A stretch of 9,348 bases of DNA from an uncultured Christensenella sp. (GCA_910578765.1 CAJTRW010000041.1:1-9348); one strand, 5' to 3'. Numbered from the stretch's first letter, positions 1-7,772 are shown. Numbers and translations are program-made. The notes: generated by a model not told the origin, from the letters alone.

Positions 1-127
1 GGTTATTTGCTTTTTCGTAAAGCGGTCGGGTCTTATTTATTTAACGCGAAATCGACAAAATAACAAGTATTTAACGGTGCTTTATCCGACTCAAATCAAA
101 TAAAATAAAGCGTGACTACTTTAAGAG
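1..127. other. AT-rich leader upstream of the PRC-barrel gene
   Basis: This stretch is non-coding as far as I can see: no frame gives a plausible protein or a gene end. It is AT-rich and contains a 9-bp direct repeat, TATTTAACG, at 38-46 and 68-76, exactly 30 bp apart. A TAAAAT hexamer at 101-106 matches a sigma-A -10 box at 5 of 6 positions and would start a transcript near 113, leaving a leader of about 24 nt with the Shine-Dalgarno site in it. I see no matching -35 box at 16-18 bp spacing, so the promoter is only a candidate. Confidence 0.4.
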
Positions 128-130
128 GTG
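123..130 (+). promoter_or_regulatory. Ribosome binding site that sets the PRC-barrel start
   Basis: AAGAGGTG at 123-130 is one base short of the anti-Shine-Dalgarno complement AAGGAGGTG and ends 6 nt before the ATG at 137. An in-frame GTG at 128 lies inside this site and so cannot be the start it serves. This argues for the ATG at 137 and a protein of 170 residues. Confidence 0.75.
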
Positions 131-136
131 CGCTTT

Positions 137-649
137 ATGAATATAAGTGATTTTTACGGAAAAAGAGTTGAAAGCCGAAACGGCAGGACGGGTTACGTAA
201 TATCCGTCAACGCGTGCGGCGGCAAAGTCGTGTGTCTGGTATGCGCCGACGACGACGAAAAAGAATTTATAATAGACGTCAAAAATATAGTAAGTTACGG
301 CGAAACGGTAATTTTCGACGACAGGGAAAGCGTTATAAGAAACAGCGTTCCTTTAAGACTTGGCAAGCCCGTGTATAACTGCGACGGAAAATATCTGGGC
401 GCGCTGGGCGATTTGGTCTGGGACGGCTGTAAGTTGAGCGCCGCCGTGGTTGGGAAAAGAAAATTCTCCGCAAACGAGTTTGTCTGCGGAGACGCCGTTA
501 TCATTAAACACCAGGCGCGCGTTCTGAAAAGCGACGTAAAAAAGGACGGGCGCGTTATTATCAGGCGCGGCACGTCCGTTACGCCCGAAGTGCTTGAAAA
601 AGCGCGCAAAGAGGGCGAATATATCCAGACTAATCTGAAAACCATTTAA
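137..649 (+). CDS. PRC-barrel-like domain protein, hypothetical
   Basis: Predicted soluble protein of 170 residues with no signal peptide or membrane segment. Residues 1-60 (starting MNISDFYGKRVESRNG) and about 74-125 (RLGKPVYNCDGKYLGALGD) read as two related small beta domains. Each opens with a 'G-K-x-V ... G-x-x-G' turn followed by short beta strands, as in PRC-barrel domains. Residues about 130-170 form a third segment, with GRVIIRRGTSVTPEVLEKA resembling the 'keep-as-G-T-x-I-T-x-E' linker near PRC or HD-GYP regulatory domains. Known PRC-barrel proteins act in ribosome maturation (RimM), photosynthetic reaction centres or sporulation (YlmC/YmxH), so the family name gives no single role. 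The start is set by the Shine-Dalgarno site at 123-130. The stop overlaps the stop of the converging membrane gene. The domain call is by eye and moderately sure; the function is unknown. Confidence 0.8.
   Translation: MNISDFYGKRVESRNGRTGYVISVNACGGKVVCLVCADDDEKEFIIDVKNIVSYGETVIFDDRESVIRNSVPLRLGKPVYNCDGKYLGALGDLVWDGCKLSAAVVGKRKFSANEFVCGDAVIIKHQARVLKSDVKKDGRVIIRRGTSVTPEVLEKARKEGEYIQTNLKTI
452..492 (-). terminator. Intragenic terminator-like hairpin for leftward transcription
   Basis: Read on the minus strand, TCTCCGCA (492-485) pairs with TGCGGAGA (472-465), giving an 8-bp stem with a 12-nt loop. It is followed directly by A, TTTT, C, TTTT down to 455. This is the layout of an intrinsic terminator, but it lies inside the PRC-barrel coding sequence and points leftward. 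It is the first such structure I see downstream of the membrane gene that ends at 646. It could also be a chance result of coding constraint, because the plus-strand sequence encodes an ordinary part of the protein. Confidence 0.45.
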
Positions 650-1260
650 ACGTCGTACTTAGCCATAAGCTTTAAAAGCGCGTTGAAATTTTCGTTAAGA
701 ATTTCCGATTCCGCGGGGGAAAGCGCGCCCTTCATTTGAAGCACGGCAAGGGTGTTTTTAAGCTTTTCCAGCTCCTGACGGTCGCCCTTGCCCAAATTTT
801 TTTGCAAAAGCCTGTCCGTGACCGAAATGGCGTGCTCTAACCTTACGTTGTTTTTAGCAACCGGCACTTCCGCCCTGACCGGCGTTTTTTGCGGAGCGGC
901 CTGCGGCAGAGAAGTTATTACAGCCTGCTGCATTGCGGGCGCGGATTGACGCTTTTCCTTTGAGAAAAAGCAAAGTATGCCGTAGCAAATATAGCCCGCA
1001 CACCAGAACAGCGCCGCGGCAATAACCGCCTGAGCCATTCCTCCGCCTATCAGAAACGCCGCCAAAACTATTGCCGCGTATGCGTTGGCAAGGCACAAAA
1101 AAGGGCGTTTGGAAGAATATTTTATTCTGGGAATTTTCAAAGTCAGTATTAGCGAAAGTAAAAATATCGCCGCAAACGTACCGCATATTATCCATACAAG
1201 CGCGTCGAACGGCACGGAGGAAACCGAGGAAACAATTCCGTCTAACATATCTGAAAACAT
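646..1260 (-). CDS. Three-helix membrane protein of unknown function
   Basis: Predicted protein of 204 residues. Hydrophobic segments at about residues 18-41, 57-75 and 78-99 look like three transmembrane helices. The loop between the first two (KIPRIKYSSKRP) and the segment after the third (SKEKRQ) are strongly basic. By the positive-inside rule this puts the N-terminus outside and a tail of about 100 residues in the cytoplasm. The tail has a Pro/Ala/Gln-rich linker (about 105-140) and then a charged helical region (about 145-204). Its end, LQMKGALSPAESEILNEN, faintly recalls the short 'L-x-x-x-G-x-I-T-x-x-E' helix pair of SHOCT-type domains; that resemblance is weak. I do not recognise a family. 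No Shine-Dalgarno site precedes the ATG at 1260, and a TATAAT lies 9 nt upstream. An in-frame ATG at residue 5 is an alternative start. The gene overlaps the converging PRC-barrel gene by its stop codon. Confidence 0.75.
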   Translation of the reverse strand: MFSDMLDGIVSSVSSVPFDALVWIICGTFAAIFLLSLILTLKIPRIKYSSKRPFLCLANAYAAIVLAAFLIGGGMAQAVIAAALFWCAGYICYGILCFFSKEKRQSAPAMQQAVITSLPQAAPQKTPVRAEVPVAKNNVRLEHAISVTDRLLQKNLGKGDRQELEKLKNTLAVLQMKGALSPAESEILNENFNALLKLMAKYDV

Positions 1261-1269
1261 TGCCTGTAA

Positions 1270-1275
1270 ATTATA
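1270..1275 (-). promoter_or_regulatory. Candidate -10 box of the membrane-protein gene
   Basis: A perfect TATAAT runs from 1275 to 1270 on the minus strand, leaving 9 nt before the ATG at 1260, the same gap as in the lipoprotein promoter. If used, the mRNA would start around 1263 and carry about 3 nt of leader. No -35 match lies at 16-18 bp spacing. The box is partly inside the left arm of the palindrome at 1273-1305, so it may be a by-product of that structure. Confidence 0.3.
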
Positions 1276-1305
1276 TCCACCCTTTCGCGGCGAAAGGGTG
1301 GATAT
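1273..1305. terminator. Perfect 33-bp palindrome, probable terminator
   Basis: Bases 1273-1288 (ATATCCACCCTTTCGC) pair perfectly with 1290-1305 around a single central base at 1289, in the 72-bp gap between the addA stop and the membrane gene. As an RNA hairpin it would keep about 14 bp with a small loop. In the leftward direction, where it would end the addBA transcript, the run after it is weak (AATTTAC). In the rightward direction it is followed by TTTGTCGTTTT, a better U-tract, so it may mainly stop rightward transcripts coming antisense through the membrane gene. A protein-binding operator is the other reading, given its perfect symmetry and its contact with the -10 box. Confidence 0.6.
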
Positions 1306-1332
1306 TTTGTCGTTTTAAATCTAATTATGGCG

Positions 1333-4300
1333 TCAAAGAATTATCTGTCTGCGCAAATAAATATTGACTATCGCCGTCTCGATTTTCGCTTCGTCCACTT
1401 TGAGAATAAGCGCCGCCGCTTTTTTGTACAGCGCAAGCTGGGCGGAATAAGTTTGAATAAGCTGCGCGTCGCTCTTTTTGGAGTACTTGTAATCTATTAT
1501 CTTTATTCCGTCGCGCGTGACCGCCAACAAGTCGATTGCGCCCTGAACGAGAACGCCGTCCTTAGCGGTAACGCCTTTGAAAATTTCGTCCGCGGGCAGG
1601 GTGCACAAAAACTCGCGCTCGCGGAAAAGTTCTGCGCCGTGCAAATTTTCGAATACGGGCATTTTAAGAATTTCGGCAAGCTCGTCCGCGTTTAAAATGC
1701 CGCCCTGCTCCTCAGTTAAAAGCCCGCGCTTTACAAAGTCCGCTATTTCGCCCGTTATGCCGCCTGCGGATTTTTCGGAAAAATCGCACAGCTCCAAAAA
1801 GGCGTGGTACGCCGTTCCGCGCGCGGTGTCCGTTTCTCCCTCACCCGAAAAAAGAGCGTGCGTTCTGTAAGCGGAGTCCTCCTCCGCAAGCCGCAGTATT
1901 GCCGAAGCCGAGCTTTTTACGGGCAAATTTACGCTGTCGCCGAAGGCGTACCTTTGCATGAACCTTTGCTCTATCTCGCGCTTTAAGCTTTCGTCCGGCG
2001 CGGACGGTAACGGCTTCAAAGCGGCGCCCGACGAAACCTCTTCCGCAACGTCCGCTTCCGTCGGGGAAAATTTTCTCATATCGAACAGTTGGGCGTAGCA
2101 CTTTGCCGCGCCCGCCTCGGCGGAATTGTATTCCGTAATTTCACCGGCAAGGACATGCAGACGGCACATGGCGCGCGTGCATGCGACGTAAAACAGATTG
2201 AGCTCGTTTTTCAGCTCCTCACGCTCGGCGCCCTTTAAAACAAGCCGTCTTAAAAGCGTGTTGTGTTTTATCATGGTTGCGGAATCGTAATATTTAGGCG
2301 CAAAGCCGAAAACGCCGCCGAACGGCATTTCCGCGCCTTCCCTGCCCGTGAACCGCGCGCATACGTCCGCTATTATGACCACGGGGAACTCCAATCCCTT
2401 AGCGGCGTGCATGGTCATTATTTTTATACTGTCCGACGAAGCGGCGGAAGGCGCGCCTATATGCGCGCAGGTCTTTACCTTTTCCAAAAACGCCGCAACG
2501 GACAGGCCCTTGCCCTCCTGCGCGAGTCTGCGTACGTTTTTAAGCTTTTCTCCGTTGCCTGCGGAATAGACCGCTTCCAGCCCCGTATCCTCCAAAATTT
2601 TGTCTATAACCTCCGCGGCGGTAAAGGTTTCCGCAAAGTCGCGCAAGCCCTCCGACACGGCGTAAAAATTTTTAAGCTTTTGCGCGATAACGTCCGCATG
2701 CGAAGAAATATACTTTTCGCAACAGTCGCGGAAGTTGAGCCGCGTGTTTCTGGCGGCGATTCTTACAGCCGCAAGCTCGTTACAGCTAAGTTTGCCAAGC
2801 GGAGACAAAAGCGCCGTCGCAAGCGGAATATCCTGACTTGCGTTGTCGATTAAAGAAAGCAAATCCAGCATCTGCTTTACTTCCGGTCGGGTTCTTATGT
2901 CCGCGTCCTGCGTCCCTGCCACCGCGTAGCCCGCGTCCGTCAAGGCGCGCGCTATGCCGGCCGCGCCGCCGCGCTTACGCGTAAGAATACAGATATCGCC
3001 AGCCTGCGTTTCAATAAATTTTCCCGATTTGATATCGTAATGCACGCCGCCAAGTTCTTTTTCGACTATGGCGAGGGCGGCAAGCCCTTCGCGCGTGTGC
3101 TTAGCTTCGCGCCCGTCCGCTTCGACCGAATAAACCTCCGTGCGGGCGGGCGGCGCCTCCTCACTGCCGAATATGTGCAGCTCCGCGCCGCCGTAATTTG
3201 CGGGATAGTCCGCGCCGCAGGTCATAAGGCTGGATTCAGCGTAGTCGAAGCCGCAGCTTGCTTCCGTCATCACGTCCGAAAACAGCGCGTTTACGAAATT
3301 TATAACGCCCGAAGAAGAACGGAAATTGCTTGAAAGCTTCAACGCTTTTCCGCCGCCCCCCTCAAAGCGGTTGTACTTTTCCGCAAAAAACAGCGACTTA
3401 CTGCCGCGGAAGCCGTATATAGCCTGCTTCACGTCGCCGACGAGAAAGACGTTCCCCCCGCCCACAAGCGAAATTATGCTTTCCTGCACGGGATTGACGT
3501 CCTGGTATTCGTCCACAAAAACGCGCGAATATTTGGCGTTAATTTCGGCGCGTATGCCGTCGTCTGACAGCACGGCAAGCGTAAGATGCTCCAAATCGTT
3601 ATAGTCAAGCTTGTTTTCTTCGAGCTTCACCGCGGAATACTCGGCGTCGAAATCAAGCAGAATACGCGCGAAAGCCTTAGCGGTTTCCCCGCTTTTAAAG
3701 AAGTACTCCCTCTCCGTTTGCCCGTCGGCAATATCACCGACGGCTTCCCTGTATCTTTTGGCTATGCCGTCGCGGAAGTTCTTGAACGCCGCGTCCGCCG
3801 CCTTTTCGTCCCCGTTTTTTATTACGGGCTTGCGCGTGACTGAAAGCGGGGGAAGCGGAGAAAACAGTAAACCGCTTTTCGCCTGATTAAGCGCGGATTT
3901 CATTTCCTTTAAAATTCCGGCATATTCCGCGCGCGGCGAAAAAAAGGTCGACGCGAACAAATCCACGGCTTTTTCAAGCCCGTCGTATTTTTCGTTTACA
4001 AGCTTTTTATATTCCGCACACACGCGGGAAAAGCCTTCCTCCGTGTACACCCCGTCTACGTTTTGCAAAACGTCCTTATAATCCGCGTTGACGCGGAGAG
4101 CGTCGTAAGCGTCGGCTATCAGCGTGCGCAGATAAGCGTCGCTGCGCTTCTTGCGGTAACACTTCAACAAAATTTTAAAATCTGCGTTGTCGCCGTCGTA
4201 ATACCTGTCGAACAGCGCGTCGAGCGCGCGCCCCTTAAACTCGGCGGCGAGAGAATCCTCCGCGGAAATTATATCGAATCCGCCGTCGACGCCGGCTGCG

Positions 4301-4635
4301 TAAAAATACGTCCTTAAAATTTTGGCGCAAAACGCGTGTATGGTTGATATGCTTGCCGACGGAATTTTGGAAAGCTGTATTTTCAGCCTGGCGCGCGTTT
4401 CCCCGTCTGCCTTTTCCATGCGCTCTATAACGGCGGCGCGCAGTTTTTCCTTCATCTGCGCCGCCGCTTTTTTGGTGAACGTCACGGCGAGAATATTGTC
4501 TATATCCGTCCCGCTTTCAAGCGCGGCGACAAGCTTTTTTATCATTACGAAGGTTTTGCCGCTGCCCGCCGAAGCGGAAACTATTACCTTGCCTTCCGCT
4601 TCAATCGCGGCTGTCTGTTCTGCGGTAAGCTTCAC
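1333..4635 (-). CDS. addA: AddA: ATP-dependent helicase-nuclease subunit A
   Basis: Catalytic helicase and nuclease subunit of AddAB, which unwinds and resects double-strand DNA ends to make 3' single strands for RecA. The GTG start at 4635 gives 1100 residues. It is chosen because AAGGAGGG (4649-4642) sits 6 nt upstream and the sequence then opens directly with the helicase Q-like motif and P-loop; a longer frame to 4683 would only add residues encoded within addB. UvrD/RecB-type helicase motifs are in order: Walker A SASAGSGKT (residues 20-28, K27), Walker B DEYQD (375-379), GDVKQAIYGFRG (about 397-408), NFRSS, TMHAAKGLEFP (about 741-751), and LFYVACTRA (arginine finger R821). The C-terminal RecB-type nuclease keeps H944 in GTAYHAF, D1035 in GAIDLL, and D1048 and K1050 in IDYKY, then QLALY. 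All key residues are intact. It is about 130 residues shorter than my recollection of the Bacillus subtilis protein. It follows addB with a 4-nt overlap. Confidence 0.97.
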   Translation of the reverse strand: MKLTAEQTAAIEAEGKVIVSASAGSGKTFVMIKKLVAALESGTDIDNILAVTFTKKAAAQMKEKLRAAVIERMEKADGETRARLKIQLSKIPSASISTIHAFCAKILRTYFYAAGVDGGFDIISAEDSLAAEFKGRALDALFDRYYDGDNADFKILLKCYRKKRSDAYLRTLIADAYDALRVNADYKDVLQNVDGVYTEEGFSRVCAEYKKLVNEKYDGLEKAVDLFASTFFSPRAEYAGILKEMKSALNQAKSGLLFSPLPPLSVTRKPVIKNGDEKAADAAFKNFRDGIAKRYREAVGDIADGQTEREYFFKSGETAKAFARILLDFDAEYSAVKLEENKLDYNDLEHLTLAVLSDDGIRAEINAKYSRVFVDEYQDVNPVQESIISLVGGGNVFLVGDVKQAIYGFRGSKSLFFAEKYNRFEGGGGKALKLSSNFRSSSGVINFVNALFSDVMTEASCGFDYAESSLMTCGADYPANYGGAELHIFGSEEAPPARTEVYSVEADGREAKHTREGLAALAIVEKELGGVHYDIKSGKFIETQAGDICILTRKRGGAAGIARALTDAGYAVAGTQDADIRTRPEVKQMLDLLSLIDNASQDIPLATALLSPLGKLSCNELAAVRIAARNTRLNFRDCCEKYISSHADVIAQKLKNFYAVSEGLRDFAETFTAAEVIDKILEDTGLEAVYSAGNGEKLKNVRRLAQEGKGLSVAAFLEKVKTCAHIGAPSAASSDSIKIMTMHAAKGLEFPVVIIADVCARFTGREGAEMPFGGVFGFAPKYYDSATMIKHNTLLRRLVLKGAEREELKNELNLFYVACTRAMCRLHVLAGEITEYNSAEAGAAKCYAQLFDMRKFSPTEADVAEEVSSGAALKPLPSAPDESLKREIEQRFMQRYAFGDSVNLPVKSSASAILRLAEEDSAYRTHALFSGEGETDTARGTAYHAFLELCDFSEKSAGGITGEIADFVKRGLLTEEQGGILNADELAEILKMPVFENLHGAELFREREFLCTLPADEIFKGVTAKDGVLVQGAIDLLAVTRDGIKIIDYKYSKKSDAQLIQTYSAQLALYKKAAALILKVDEAKIETAIVNIYLRRQIIL

Positions 4636-7600
4636 TTGCAGCCCTCCTTCGCATTTTTTACTATGCCGGCAATCTGCGCGCATTTAATGCTGCGCGCGGT
4701 TCGCCCCTCTCCGTCCACGCCCTCCGCAAAGCCGCAGCTGCCGCCCATTTTACAGTAAGCGCACACGTCCTCCGCCGGCGACGGCGTAATATTTCCGCCC
4801 AGCATTTCGCGCGCGCCCTGCTTTGCTACCAGCTCGGAATATTCCAGAAAATCCGAAAAAAGCTCCGTGGGCATAGCCCCCTCTACTTCCCTGCCGCCGA
4901 GATAGGCGTTGAAATATTCGCTCTTGCTCTTTTCCTCCACCTTGGTATCAGAAGCGCGCACCACTTCCGCGCTGCCGTCCATAAAACCCTGTAATCTGAA
5001 AACTCCGTCGGGCTTGTTTTTGTACTCCACCGCCGCGGGGAAATAGTATGCCGCAACCGCGCGCCTGCCCTTTGAAGCGGCAAGCAGATACAGGGGAAGC
5101 TGCAACTTCTGCCCCGTATAATATTTGGACGGCGAGGCGTCCAGATAACCGGTCTTATAGTCTATTATCCTTACCATGTCGCCGCATGCGTCTATCCTGT
5201 CAATGCGCCCGCCCAGCTTTATGCCGCCGTCCAAGACTATCTCGCAACGCTGTTCGGCATTTTCCACTTTAAACATGGAATTTTCTATCTGCTCGAACGC
5301 GCCTGCGGAAACCTCGCCCGCTTCCTTTATAAGCTCCGCCGCGGTATACTCGCCGCTTTTCGACTCTGTAACGGCGGAATACGCGGGGGTTTTAAGAAGC
5401 TCTTGCGCCAGCTCCTCCGCACGCGAACGCGCCTGTCCGCAACTGTCGAAGCCGTTCATCTCTAACGCGACCTTCTGCAAAACCGCGTGGATAAAATTAC
5501 CCGTGTCCAGCGTGCGCATTGCGCCCTCGTCACGCTCTTTAAGCTTCAAACCCTGTTGCATAAAATTACGGTAGGGACAGGAAAAATACGTTTCCAGCGC
5601 GGTGGGCGAGATCGCGTTAAAAGTTGCGTAAAGCGCGCGCCCTTCGTTTACGGAACGCTTTTCGGGCTTAGCCGTAGCCGCGTCCGCCTCGTCGGCGAAG
5701 CCTTTTTCTTTAAGGACCGCATAGACGGAGGCAAGCGCTTCGCCGCGCATATCTTCGGTAAGAAGTTTCAGTGCGGGAAGCTTTTCGCTTCCGTAAAAAG
5801 GCAAAGCGCGCTCGGAATTTTTCAGCCTTTTCGCGTTGAGCGGATTAAGCGGCGCGCCCGACTGCGTACAAAACAGCGCCGAGGCGTATGAAATTATTTC
5901 ACTTGCGCCGTTTTCCTCTCCGTTAAGGCGCACGGGATAGGTAAGATACAAATGCCTGTTGAAGGCGCAGATATTAAGCGCTGTCAGCTCCCTGCGGCGC
6001 ATGTTGACCTGCCTTATTTTGGGGGATATGTCCAGCTTGGCGTTTTCAAGCGCGGTTATTTCCCTGTCGGTCAGAAGCGCGGTGTCCGCGCTTGTGGCGG
6101 GCACGTCCGCCGTCAGCCGCGCGGCGAACACCACCTCGCTGCCCGTGTTTGCCGTAGCCGCTATATCCCCCACGAACACCGCGTCCGCCTTGGGCGGTAT
6201 AAGCGAAATTTCAGCCGCCGCAAAGCCGCTGCGCAATATTTTTATAAACTCTTTAAGCGGCAGTTTGTCGCCGCCGGTTATGGACTCCGCCTCGTCCGAT
6301 ACGGCGATAACGGCGTCGTACACCCTGCCGGAAAATTCTGCCGCGGCGGGATAACCGTCCTTTAATTTTTCCGAAATTTCCGCCAGCTTTTCTTTTACGG
6401 AAAATGCGTCCAAAAGTTTTTTTATCCCCGCGCAGACGTCGGACGGAAAACCTGCCGTAAGATAAGAAAGCCCTTGAAGAAAGGTTTTCCGCACCCTTTG
6501 CACCGCGTCATAATCGAACCCCGCGCCGTCGAGAATTTCCTTCTTCGGTTCCCTCTTTACGCCGCCGCGGAAGCCCGCAAACCGCAGAGAGTAGTTACGG
6601 TATTCGTCCTTGTCCCTTCTTTCGGCAGGGAACAGGGGCGAAGAAACCGCCTTGTCGCAGTCGGAAAAACGGCAGCCCGACGCAACGCAATTCAGATAAT
6701 TTATTATAAAATCGCAGACGGGGTGTTCGGAAAGCTTGCGCCGTCTGTCCGCGTAATACGGTATGCGGTACTGGGAAAATATTCTGTCTATATCCCTTTC
6801 CGCATCCTCCAAATCGGGAAGCATTACGGAAATTTCCCCGTACCTGCGCCCTTCGTCAAGGACGTGTTTTTTAATACTCGCCGCGATAAATTCCAGCTCC
6901 TCGTCGCCGTCGGAGGCTTCGAAAATATGCACGTCGGAACAGGGCGCAGGCTTTGCATTATAGAAGCTTTCGGGATTGAAAAGCCCGCGGCGCAACGTTT
7001 CCGCCGCCCCGCCGAGCGCGTCAGCCGACGTTTCCGTTTCAGCGCCGCCGTAATCTTTCGCCGCTTCCTCAAACGCCGTATGTCCCTCGTTTACGTAAAT
7101 ATCTTCCCGCCCGCCGATAAACAGTCCGTATACCCCGTGGGAATGTGCGAAAGCCGCGCGCACGCAGTCAATGGAGGAACGCGTAAAGGACTGGAAGCCC
7201 AAAAACACGACCTCGCTTTCCGCTATTCTGCTGCTTCGCGCAATAATTTCCGGCAACTCGCCGAGGTATGCGTTTCTGTCGGTTTTTCCGCTTTCGGCAA
7301 GGTATTTTTCGTACTCGGAATAAATCAGGGCAACGTCTTTAAGCTTGTTGCCCAAAAGCCCCTCGGCAGACGCGTTTTCCGCGTCCTTTGCCGAAATTTT
7401 GGACGAATACAAAAGCGCTATCGTATCGTACACCGCGCCCGCGGCAGCGGAAGCGGACAGCTTGTTGAAAAGCCCTAACTTTTGCTTGTTTTCCTCTATT
7501 ATCCTTCTTATCGCCATTGCGGAGCCCTGACTTGTAAGCACGTCGCCGCGGCGTCCGCGCTCGCACGCAAGAAACCGCGCGAATGTGAAAACCGAAACGG

Positions 7601-7766
7601 AAAAAGTACCGCCGACGGCGGCGCAGACCGTGCGCTCGGCGGCAAGGGTAAGCCTGTCCTCGCAAAAAATCAAGGTTTTTATGCCCTTTGTTTCGTTTTC
7701 GGCAACTATTTTTTTAAGTTTTACAAGCGCCGCGGACATCGCGGGAAGAATTACCGACTTTATCAT
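4632..7766 (-). CDS. addB: AddB: helicase-nuclease subunit B with Fe-S nuclease domain
   Basis: Second subunit of AddAB. In the family it has an inactivated helicase fold that recognises Chi and a C-terminal nuclease that cuts the other strand. The ATG at 7766 gives 1044 residues and opens with MIKSVILPAMS, the expected first beta strand. A frame from ATG 7805 would add 13 residues but would start upstream of the TATAAT box. The C-terminal part carries the nuclease signature: GRIDRID (D856, D859), IDYKTG (D869, K871), then QLPLY. Four cysteines fit the family's 4Fe-4S staple: C730 in YFSCPYRN and C1002, C1005 and C1011 in a C-x2-C-x5-C pattern. The N-terminus has no GxxGxGKT P-loop, unlike B. 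subtilis AddB. The protein is roughly 120 residues shorter than that homologue. It is first in an addB-addA operon with a 4-nt GTGA overlap. No Shine-Dalgarno site precedes either possible start. Confidence 0.95.
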   Translation of the reverse strand: MIKSVILPAMSAALVKLKKIVAENETKGIKTLIFCEDRLTLAAERTVCAAVGGTFSVSVFTFARFLACERGRRGDVLTSQGSAMAIRRIIEENKQKLGLFNKLSASAAAGAVYDTIALLYSSKISAKDAENASAEGLLGNKLKDVALIYSEYEKYLAESGKTDRNAYLGELPEIIARSSRIAESEVVFLGFQSFTRSSIDCVRAAFAHSHGVYGLFIGGREDIYVNEGHTAFEEAAKDYGGAETETSADALGGAAETLRRGLFNPESFYNAKPAPCSDVHIFEASDGDEELEFIAASIKKHVLDEGRRYGEISVMLPDLEDAERDIDRIFSQYRIPYYADRRRKLSEHPVCDFIINYLNCVASGCRFSDCDKAVSSPLFPAERRDKDEYRNYSLRFAGFRGGVKREPKKEILDGAGFDYDAVQRVRKTFLQGLSYLTAGFPSDVCAGIKKLLDAFSVKEKLAEISEKLKDGYPAAAEFSGRVYDAVIAVSDEAESITGGDKLPLKEFIKILRSGFAAAEISLIPPKADAVFVGDIAATANTGSEVVFAARLTADVPATSADTALLTDREITALENAKLDISPKIRQVNMRRRELTALNICAFNRHLYLTYPVRLNGEENGASEIISYASALFCTQSGAPLNPLNAKRLKNSERALPFYGSEKLPALKLLTEDMRGEALASVYAVLKEKGFADEADAATAKPEKRSVNEGRALYATFNAISPTALETYFSCPYRNFMQQGLKLKERDEGAMRTLDTGNFIHAVLQKVALEMNGFDSCGQARSRAEELAQELLKTPAYSAVTESKSGEYTAAELIKEAGEVSAGAFEQIENSMFKVENAEQRCEIVLDGGIKLGGRIDRIDACGDMVRIIDYKTGYLDASPSKYYTGQKLQLPLYLLAASKGRRAVAAYYFPAAVEYKNKPDGVFRLQGFMDGSAEVVRASDTKVEEKSKSEYFNAYLGGREVEGAMPTELFSDFLEYSELVAKQGAREMLGGNITPSPAEDVCAYCKMGGSCGFAEGVDGEGRTARSIKCAQIAGIVKNAKEGCK
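4642..4649 (-). promoter_or_regulatory. addA ribosome binding site inside the addB end
   Basis: AAGGAGGG (4649-4642) lies within the last codons of addB and ends 6 nt before the addA GTG at 4635. The GTG and the addB TGA share bases as GTGA (4635-4632). Together these show translational coupling and decide the addA start. This strong site contrasts with addB, which has none. Confidence 0.85.
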
Positions 7767-7772
7767 AATTTC

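Noticed and set aside
128..136. GTG start for the PRC-barrel protein
   Set aside because: The GTG is inside the Shine-Dalgarno site that serves the ATG at 137.
295..645. Minus-strand frame of 116 codons opposite the PRC-barrel gene
   Set aside because: No start signal and a Ser/Thr/Pro-rich product typical of a shadow. The plus-strand gene has a good ribosome site and domain pattern.
4633..4683. Longer addA with a start at 4683
   Set aside because: The extra 16 residues overlap the addB coding end and have no family match. The GTG at 4635 has an AAGGAGGG site at proper spacing and the GTGA coupling.
4322..4687. Plus-strand frame of 121 codons opposite the addA start
   Set aside because: It is antisense to the AddA P-loop region and the addB end, with Ser/Ala-rich low-complexity composition and no start signal. 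It is a shadow of the real genes.
6474..7478. Long plus-strand open frame of 334 codons
   Set aside because: It lies entirely opposite addB. Its product is Arg/Phe/Val-rich with no domain pattern, as expected for the complement of a GC-rich gene, and it has no ribosome site. The addB frame carries clear conserved motifs over the same span.
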